This document shows positions 31,141-37,261 of a stretch of 37,261 bases of DNA, in pieces. The position numbers and the translations under genes were made by a program. The notes under the pieces were generated by a model that worked only from the letters and a program-made list of their open reading frames with translations, was not told the origin of the DNA and ran no database searches. The stretch is from Candidatus Fibrimonadaceae bacterium (GTDB lineage: Bacteria > Fibrobacterota > Fibrobacteria > Fibrobacterales > Fibrobacteraceae): assembly GCA_031281345.1 (NCBI GenBank), contig JAITFN010000010.1, positions 1-37,261 on the forward strand, given 5' to 3'. The number at the start of each line of letters is the position of its first letter. The stretch's first letter is position 1.

Positions 31141-33627
31141 TCATCTCACCGCAATTTTTCTAACTGAACTACCCTGCTTAACTATATAAATACCTGCTTT
31201 TTGTGGCTTTGCATTCCCAAGCGGCTCGCCTTTTATGGAATAGTATGCTGGTTGGGAATGGTTAGTTGGCGGTAAGCGGTTGGTTATCAGTTTTGTAACA
31301 CCGCTCTCGTTTGCCCATTCAACAGGTATCCGTACCGCTATACCTCGCCCTGCGGTGGACTTGTACACCACGCCAAATGTATTCATATCGCCACGCAGAA
31401 ATTTGCCGTTGGCAAGGTCGCCAAAAACATACTTAGGGTCGTCTATGCGAATCCAGCTTTTAGCTTCGTCAATTGATTGCCATATACCTTTTTCGCTATC
31501 TATTGTGCCGTATATATAAATAGCTGGGTAAGTCTGCCCCGGTGCAGCTTTGCCAAAACCTACAGCTTCGCAGTGCTGTACCCGTTGGGTATATTTGGAA
31601 TCGTCAGTTGGATCAACATTGTGGAATGTAGCTCCACCGTCGGTGGAACGCGCCAAGAATCCGCCGTTTATGCCGTCCCACGCATAACCCGTTATCCACA
31701 CGTGACCTTTAACGCCGGGTGTTACCGTCATCTCATTGGTCCAGCTAAAACTACCGCCAACTTTTGTGAATGTTTTTCCTGAATCATTGCTCCTATGAAC
31801 GCCGTTGCCAAAAGCGTAAAACACAGCGGCATCAACGGGGTCTGCCTTGGGAAATGGAGTGTTGGCTATTCCGCTTCCGGTGCTTTGTGTCCAAGTTGCA
31901 CCCCAGTTGGTTGTTCTATAAAGCACGCTTTTCTCTTGCGGTGCCCACAGAACAACACGCCCATCAGAGGATACCGCTATTTTTCCACCGTAATTTTGCC
32001 CTGGGCTTGGATGAGTGCCAAACTTTTTCCAAGTGCGAGCGGTATCTTCGGAATAATACAGCGGAAAGCGGTAATCCGAGTTACTCTCCTGCTTATCGTC
32101 CCCACCAACCCGCACTACTATATTCGGCTTTTGTTTGGCGTAATCAAGGCTATACGTATTACCGATATTTGGACTATGCCTATTTCCTTTAACTGGCTTT
32201 GTGATGTCGTCGTGTACAAAACCATCGTAATCCATTATCACCGAGATAAGCGGCCCACCCGGAATACTTGCCACGTCTAGCGGAACAGTTTCCTCAATGC
32301 CGCTAACTGTAAATTTAAAAGAGAAGCGTGACCCTATTGTAAAATTGTCTGCCATATATATACCGTTTCCAGATGTCACAAATACACGTTTTGGATTAAA
32401 GGGGTCAATTTCAATGCTGCCTGCCCAGTGAATGCTTTCTCCCTCTATCCAGTTGAAACCGTTTTTGTCAAGCACTGCTATTTGTTCATTGCCTGTTGTT
32501 TTGCTGGCATCGTCATCGCTTATATTGCCAAATACTGCAGTCCAAGTTTGACCTCCGTCCTTGCTTGCGAATATCTTATCGCCCCAAGCAGGAGTTCCAG
32601 ATTTATCCCAAATTTGCGGTTTCCATGCGTTGATGGTGGATGCCACTATAAAATTTGTATCGGCTCCAATGGAAACACCTCCTATGCCGCCTAGATAAGC
32701 ACCCCAGCCACCATCTCCTGAAGGGTCGTCAAGTAAATTTTCGGGAGACACATTTGCAAATGTTTTATCAACAGTATTGTATCTGAGAAGTGCGCCACGG
32801 CTAGCACCATTACCGTGAGGACCGGCATATACCGCAGTAGCTATGTACAAAAATTTACCGCCCGGTGTTAACACTGCTCTTTGCGGCATCACCTTTTTTG
32901 ACAAGCTGGATGGAAACGCTATTGCGCTCCAAGTTGCACCTGCATCTTCGCTTACATAAAAATTATCGGAGTCTCTAGACAACCCTATATATATCCGAGA
33001 TGTAGTGCCCCCAGTTTTTTTATTCGGGTCAAAAAGCACCAAGTTAATACCCAAATCGTTGGCAAGTGTGGGTGCGCCCGTAACTTTACTCCAAGAACTG
33101 CCTCTATCTGTGCTCTTCCAAAGACCGTTATTGCGCGTTCCGCAAAAGAGAATATTGGGATTGTTGGGGTCAACAGCCAGTCTTTCCCCGTTTTGCCGCC
33201 CCATGCCATTGCCGTTGGTTTTGAACTGCGAAGTTACATTTATGGTATCAAAAGTCGCTCCGTAATTATCCGAGCGCAGAATCATAGTTTTGCCATCGTT
33301 CCAGTAAGTGGTTCCCGCTAACATATAAACACGTGAAGGGTTTGAGGGGTCAAGCGCAAGAGCATCTACGCCCCAAAGCCCAAGTTCATTTGGTCCAACC
33401 CAATCTAAAATAGATACCCAAGATTTACTCGCCTCATTCCATCTATAGGCTCCGCCCACATCTGTACGAGCGTATATAATATTTTTTTCTGTTTTAGACG
33501 TGATAATTGCAGAGACAAAACCGCCACCACCCATAACCACGCTACCCCATGTGAAGTCAGTTGTTTGAGCGTTTAGCTGATTAGCCAATACCAGCATTAG
33601 CAACACATAGAGCAATAAGTTTTTCAT
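31141..33627 (-). CDS. GH74 xyloglucanase
   Basis: An 828-residue secreted endo-xyloglucanase. Signal about 1-21; two seven-bladed propellers built of BNR/Asp-box repeats (SEDAGATWSAI, SKDGGQTWTAVF, STDGGATFHNV). Catalytic-type aspartates are seen at D56 (YARTDVGGAYRW) and in the second propeller at D466/D468 (IMDYDGFVHDD). The tail YYSIKGEPLGNAKPQKAGIY ends the protein directly after a short linker, with no carbohydrate-binding module. Start ATG at 33627 is 5 nt after the PL1 stop; TTAGG at the end of PL1 may serve as ribosome binding site. Cleaves the beta-1,4-glucan backbone of xyloglucan. Confidence 0.94.
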   Translation of the reverse strand: MKNLLLYVLLMLVLANQLNAQTTDFTWGSVVMGGGGFVSAIITSKTEKNIIYARTDVGGAYRWNEASKSWVSILDWVGPNELGLWGVDALALDPSNPSRVYMLAGTTYWNDGKTMILRSDNYGATFDTINVTSQFKTNGNGMGRQNGERLAVDPNNPNILFCGTRNNGLWKSTDRGSSWSKVTGAPTLANDLGINLVLFDPNKKTGGTTSRIYIGLSRDSDNFYVSEDAGATWSAIAFPSSLSKKVMPQRAVLTPGGKFLYIATAVYAGPHGNGASRGALLRYNTVDKTFANVSPENLLDDPSGDGGWGAYLGGIGGVSIGADTNFIVASTINAWKPQIWDKSGTPAWGDKIFASKDGGQTWTAVFGNISDDDASKTTGNEQIAVLDKNGFNWIEGESIHWAGSIEIDPFNPKRVFVTSGNGIYMADNFTIGSRFSFKFTVSGIEETVPLDVASIPGGPLISVIMDYDGFVHDDITKPVKGNRHSPNIGNTYSLDYAKQKPNIVVRVGGDDKQESNSDYRFPLYYSEDTARTWKKFGTHPSPGQNYGGKIAVSSDGRVVLWAPQEKSVLYRTTNWGATWTQSTGSGIANTPFPKADPVDAAVFYAFGNGVHRSNDSGKTFTKVGGSFSWTNEMTVTPGVKGHVWITGYAWDGINGGFLARSTDGGATFHNVDPTDDSKYTQRVQHCEAVGFGKAAPGQTYPAIYIYGTIDSEKGIWQSIDEAKSWIRIDDPKYVFGDLANGKFLRGDMNTFGVVYKSTAGRGIAVRIPVEWANESGVTKLITNRLPPTNHSQPAYYSIKGEPLGNAKPQKAGIYIVKQGSSVRKIAVR
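31144..31250 (-). repeat. Shared C-terminal tail coding segment, GH74
   Basis: Tail with KAGIYIVKQGSSVRKIAVR. Ends GTG AGA TGA; no gene start follows at once, as the operon seems to end here. Confidence 0.9.
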
Positions 33628-33632
33628 AAAAG

Positions 33633-35495
33633 TTACCTAACCACGATTTTTTGAATTGAATACCCTTGTTTAAATATATAAATTCCTGCTTTGGTAGGCT
33701 TTGCATTCCCAAGAGGTTCGCCTTTTAGGGAATAGTAAGTTGGTTGGGAGTGGCTAGTGGCTAGCAGTGAGTTGTTGGTTATTGGGGTTGGGTCTGCGCT
33801 GGAACTGCTTTGAAGCGAAGAACTGCTGGATTGTACGAGCGAGCTAGAACTTGGCGTTGTTGTACTGGAACTCGAAGTTACAGGACATGTAACGCTTCCT
33901 CCAGTACCTGCATCTTGAACTTTAACAAGTTTGCTTGCGTAGTTTTGAAGCTGGGTTTTGAGTGCAGTGTTTATATCTTTTGAACCATCATCACTTGAGT
34001 TGTTGAATGTGAAAGTAAAATCTCCGCCCGCAACACGTCCAGCGTATTTTTTTACCTGCTCTCTGATTTTGGCAGAATCATTTTGCGAAGTATAAGATGG
34101 GTAATTTGAAAATATATTGTTATTGAAGGTTGCACCGCCTTGTTTGGCTTTTACGGTAGTCGGTACTGTGGTTGTGGCACTGCTCACCTCATAAGCATCA
34201 AAATCCACATTGTTGGAACTACTCCAAGGCGTGTACTTCTTTTTGCTGTTTGCATCCAAAAAGTTGTCGAATGCTTTTATCATACCACCATCTTCTTTGG
34301 AGAATGTACCATCGTCTGAACCCTGCATTGAAATGGTCATTGGGCGGTTGGTGTTGCGAAAGTAGTTGCGTTCTGAGAATATGGAAGATGCCATGCAAGC
34401 ACCCATGCCGTAAGTGTGAACACCGTCGTAATAGTTGTTATAAACGTGAGCATTGTGCAAGCGGGCTCTTGGATGGCGACTGTCTGAATGGTCGTACCAA
34501 TTGTGGTGGTAGGTGATAAAGCCAGGGGTTTCCGATGACGAGTTGCCAAGCAGGTGAACTTTTCCGTTGTCCCAGTAGTGATTGTAAGATACGGTTATAT
34601 TGGTACTTGCTTTTATGTCAGTGGTGCCGTCTCCTTTCACTTGGTCGGCATCGCTTCCGGGGTTTCCGTAGAACATATCGTTGTTGTGTATCCATATATG
34701 TTTGCTATTGGTATTTATGCCTACGTTGTCTCCCTCTGTGGAGTTGGTGAGCATTATGCCGAGATTACGTATTTCAAGATTTGATGCTCTGGCTGTTTTG
34801 AAACCAAAACCGTAGATTGTGGCATCGTTGCCCACTCCTTCAAAAGTCAAGTAGTTGGTGGCGGTTTTGCTGTTGTCTTTGATGGTAATGTCGCCCCCGT
34901 CAAGGTTGCTCATGCCAACATCGGTTACCTTGCCTATAAATCTAAAAACTATGGGTCTGTCTTCATAGCCTTTTTCTATGCTCTTAACTATGGCGCCCAC
35001 CCCTGCGCTTGCCGTTGTGCTTCCGTTGCTTGCCGTTTTTACTGCAAAATTCACAGTGTTTTTATTCTGGTCTGTTATATAAATAATCTGCGCATTGTCT
35101 TTGAGAGTGCCGTCTGCTTTGTATGCACCCGGAACAACGCCGCTCATAAAGGCAAATCCGGTTCGCTCGTGCGCGCTAACCTGAATGCCTGTAGCGGTCA
35201 TTGAGTTCCCCTCGGTTCCCCCATTTACAAGTACTACACGTACTTCGTAAGTACCAGCTTTAAGTCCCAAAACATCGGCACGGAAATGGTCATTGTATTC
35301 GCGAATTAACTGGTCGTCTATTTTGGTCCACGCAGAGGCTCCTGCCCCTCGGTAATAGACGTTGTATTTGGCTGCGCAAGCTTCTTTGTTCCATCTCACG
35401 TAAAAAGTCTCTAACCAGCCAACAGATTCTATGATTGCCGCATTCAAAAACTGAAACGACATGAGAAGAACGCAAATTACAAATTGCTTTTTCAT
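33633..35495 (-). CDS. Pectate lyase, PL1, with N-terminal Fn3-like domain
   Basis: A 620-residue secreted lyase. Signal about 1-19; Fn3-like domain about 20-108 (LETFYVRWNKEACAAKYNVYYRG); parallel beta-helix of PL1 about 110-470 with NLEIRNLGIM, the Ca-binding-type Asp region HIWIHNNDMFYGNPGSDADQ, and the catalytic Arg loop SRHPRARLHNAHVYNNYYDG; a 70-residue helical region; Ser-rich linker; C-terminal tail. Cleaves polygalacturonate by Ca2+-dependent beta-elimination. Its ATG follows the GH74 stop by 2 nt, with GTGAGG in the end of GH74 as ribosome binding site. The tail here is the most diverged at its end (KQGYSIQKIVVR). Confidence 0.94.
   Translation of the reverse strand: MKKQFVICVLLMSFQFLNAAIIESVGWLETFYVRWNKEACAAKYNVYYRGAGASAWTKIDDQLIREYNDHFRADVLGLKAGTYEVRVVLVNGGTEGNSMTATGIQVSAHERTGFAFMSGVVPGAYKADGTLKDNAQIIYITDQNKNTVNFAVKTASNGSTTASAGVGAIVKSIEKGYEDRPIVFRFIGKVTDVGMSNLDGGDITIKDNSKTATNYLTFEGVGNDATIYGFGFKTARASNLEIRNLGIMLTNSTEGDNVGINTNSKHIWIHNNDMFYGNPGSDADQVKGDGTTDIKASTNITVSYNHYWDNGKVHLLGNSSSETPGFITYHHNWYDHSDSRHPRARLHNAHVYNNYYDGVHTYGMGACMASSIFSERNYFRNTNRPMTISMQGSDDGTFSKEDGGMIKAFDNFLDANSKKKYTPWSSSNNVDFDAYEVSSATTTVPTTVKAKQGGATFNNNIFSNYPSYTSQNDSAKIREQVKKYAGRVAGGDFTFTFNNSSDDGSKDINTALKTQLQNYASKLVKVQDAGTGGSVTCPVTSSSSTTTPSSSSLVQSSSSSLQSSSSADPTPITNNSLLATSHSQPTYYSLKGEPLGNAKPTKAGIYIFKQGYSIQKIVVR
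33636..33742 (-). repeat. Shared C-terminal tail coding segment, PL1
   Basis: Tail with KAGIYIFKQGYSIQKIVVR. Ends GTG GTT AGG TAA, 5 nt before the GH74 ATG. Confidence 0.9.
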
Positions 35496-35497
35496 AT

Positions 35498-37261
35498 TTA
35501 CCTCACCGAAATTTTTTGAACTGAACTTCCCTGCTTAACTATATAAACGCCCGCTTTTTGCGGTTTTACATTTCCAAGCGGTTCGCCTTTTATGGAATAG
35601 TATATAGGAAGTGAAGCGTTTTGCTTTGCTGCATCGGCAATCGATACAGGTTTTACAATAGGCGTGGTAGTTCCTGTTATCTCGCCGTAAACTATCCCGC
35701 GCCCTGCTGTGCTCATATAAACACGACCATAAACATTCATATCGCCAACCACAAACTCGCCGTTTGCCAAACCACCGTATTCGTGCTCATCATCATTTGC
35801 CCTAACCCAGCTTTCGCCTTCGTCTGTTGACATAAAAACGCCTGTTGCGCTGCCAACGGTTCCAAAAATGAATACAGTTGGGAAAGTTTTGCCCTCGGCT
35901 GCTTTGCCAAAGCCAACCGCCTCGCAATAAGATACTGTGGATATGGGGCTAAAACTTGCCCCACCATTCGTTGAGCGGGCAAGACCATTTTCCGTGAGTG
36001 GCAACCAGATGTCGCCTTCTTTGTTTGGAACTAATCTGAACTTGCTAAAATCGCTTGTACCCGGAGTTGATACTTTGGAGAAACTAATACCCTTGTCTGT
36101 ACTCTTTGACATTGCACCGCTTTTGCGATTATAGGCATAGAAAATATTGGCATTTTCTGGATCTCCAACCACATAAGAACCGTTAATACCGCTCACGGTG
36201 CTCCAAGCATTTGCATAGCGCTGAACAACTTGGTCACCTTCGGTTGCTCCCTCTAACGGAGTCCATAGAACAACTTCGCCATCTGTGGAAATGGCTACTG
36301 AAAAACCGCCTTTCAAGTTGCTGTTAGGCGCACCGCTCGGATGAGTTGTCACGCTCCAAGTTGAACCTTTGTCGCTTGAAAACTGGAGCGGTGAAATGGG
36401 AATATCGTTGTATTGACCTTCGTACACACGAGCATCGGAAACTTTTACGAGCTTGCCAGATTTTGGAGCATAGGCAAGAGCACGAGTATTTCCCAAACTA
36501 ACTTTTTCGCCGCTCACATCTGTAAGGTGGCGGTTAGAGGGGTATTTTGTAATATCATCGTGGCGAAACCCGTCGTAATCTAAAATGGCAGAAACCAAGG
36601 GACCGCCCGGAATACTCACCACCTCGCCAGGGACAGTTTCCTCAATGCCATGAGACATAACTTTCCACAAAGATTTTTGAATCAATTTGATATTCCAGCT
36701 TTCTGTGCTATCATAAGAATAATCCTTTATATTTGAGGTTGCGAATACGCCGTTGCCCGAAGTAACCCAAACTTTGTTTGAATTGAAGGGGTCAAATGCA
36801 ACGCTGCCACTCCAATGTATTGAACTGTTGAACATCCAGCTAATTCCGTTCTCGTTCATCTGCTCAAAGGTTGGATAGTTGCCTCCATCAATCCAATAAT
36901 ACTGGAAAGCAGGAGCCCAAGTTTTTCCGCCGTCTTTTGAGTGATAAATATTAGAACCCCATTGGTCTTTCCAAGAATTTCCCGCCCCCGGCACTTTCCA
37001 GAATTGAGGTCCTCTGTAACCTATGGAAGATACAACTATTTCTTGTGGATTGGATTGATTTATGGAAACGCCGCCATAACACGCTACATACTCGCCCGGG
37101 CTGTTGTATTTGCTATCTGCTTCTGGTTCTATAAAATTTTCCGGCGATACATTTGACCAAGTTCCGCTTGCTGTTTCGTATTTGAGTACTGCACCACGGT
37201 TGAACCAATCGTTGATGGCACCCCAGCCTTCGTCCCATTGCATTGTATGCGGTCCTGCGCC
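35498..37261 (-). CDS. GH74 xyloglucanase, second copy (5' end outside window)
   Basis: At least 587 residues of a GH74 enzyme; the frame is open to the window edge (GAGPHTMQWDEGW), so the ATG at 37243 is an internal Met and the N-terminal part with signal and first catalytic Asp is missing. Aligned with the other GH74, it has the second-propeller Asp region (AILDYDGFRHDD), GIEETVPGEVVSIPGGPL, CEAVGFGKAAEGKTFP and GDMNVYGRVYMSTAGRGI. It is clearly a distant paralogue, not a recent copy. Ends in the tail YYSIKGEPLGNVKPQKAGVY. First visible gene of the GH74-PL1-GH74 unit. Confidence 0.94.
   Translation of the reverse strand, partial: GAGPHTMQWDEGWGAINDWFNRGAVLKYETASGTWSNVSPENFIEPEADSKYNSPGEYVACYGGVSINQSNPQEIVVSSIGYRGPQFWKVPGAGNSWKDQWGSNIYHSKDGGKTWAPAFQYYWIDGGNYPTFEQMNENGISWMFNSSIHWSGSVAFDPFNSNKVWVTSGNGVFATSNIKDYSYDSTESWNIKLIQKSLWKVMSHGIEETVPGEVVSIPGGPLVSAILDYDGFRHDDITKYPSNRHLTDVSGEKVSLGNTRALAYAPKSGKLVKVSDARVYEGQYNDIPISPLQFSSDKGSTWSVTTHPSGAPNSNLKGGFSVAISTDGEVVLWTPLEGATEGDQVVQRYANAWSTVSGINGSYVVGDPENANIFYAYNRKSGAMSKSTDKGISFSKVSTPGTSDFSKFRLVPNKEGDIWLPLTENGLARSTNGGASFSPISTVSYCEAVGFGKAAEGKTFPTVFIFGTVGSATGVFMSTDEGESWVRANDDEHEYGGLANGEFVVGDMNVYGRVYMSTAGRGIVYGEITGTTTPIVKPVSIADAAKQNASLPIYYSIKGEPLGNVKPQKAGVYIVKQGSSVQKISVR
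35501..35608 (-). repeat. Shared C-terminal tail coding segment, partial GH74
   Basis: Tail with KAGVYIVKQGSSVQKISVR. Ends GTG AGG TAA, then AT and the PL1 ATG. Confidence 0.9.

Overview
The window looks like chromosome from a member of the Fibrobacteres, close to Fibrobacter. The marks are four proteins... three of them large, carrying the Fibrobacter succinogenes major paralogous (FISUMP) domain, six secreted plant-cell-wall enzymes that all end in the same ~37-residue C-terminal tail, and a Gram-negative envelope gene set (LolA-like protein, porin, lipoproteins, Tat). The DNA is visibly A/T-rich. No rRNA, tRNA, insertion sequence, prophage or CRISPR array was recognised.

Layout. 1-2781: 3' part of dnaE, then fmt. 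2712-3848: a convergent lipoprotein of the metallo-beta-lactamase fold. 3907-8029: a small coiled-coil protein, then LolA-like, DUF4116-repeat, PurO-like and TldE/PmbA-like genes, the last four closely packed. 8077-8701: a PIN toxin with a 59-residue upstream partner. 8824-13217: two translationally coupled FISUMP lipoproteins on the minus strand, divergent from a porin at 13549-14913 across a region with two sigma70-like promoters and a G-rich tract. 14976-18893: an XRE regulator with a possible one-base frameshift at its start, then a copper pair (HMA-TauE/SafE-cupredoxin fusion and CopA). 18935-19563: Phd/VapC-type toxin-antitoxin pair. 19595-22242: an odd short frame interrupted by a run of 21 C, a zinc-ribbon/transmembrane/FISUMP protein, and an AgmX/TonB-type protein. 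22251-22598: DUF486 membrane protein. 22661-23743: tatA, tatC and a tiny tatB-like gene. 23744-37261, all minus strand: GH74, PL1 and GH74 genes, a promoter, then GH10, GH43, GH5 and a NapH-NapG-like iron-sulfur protein.

How it fits together. The CAZyme block targets xyloglucan (two GH74), pectin (PL1), arabinoxylan (GH10, GH43) and beta-glucan or xyloglucan (GH5). The shared tail resembles type IX secretion sorting domains, so the enzymes are probably exported and displayed together. At most junctions the last codons of the tail also provide the Shine-Dalgarno sequence of the next gene, so the tail is both a protein signal and a translational connector.

The other strong theme is gene starts. 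Seven genes at the head of transcription units have no Shine-Dalgarno sequence but carry a TAnnTT/TATATA-like box 4-8 nt (usually 6) before the ATG, which suggests leaderless mRNAs. All statements are from reading the sequence; no searches or folding calculations were run.
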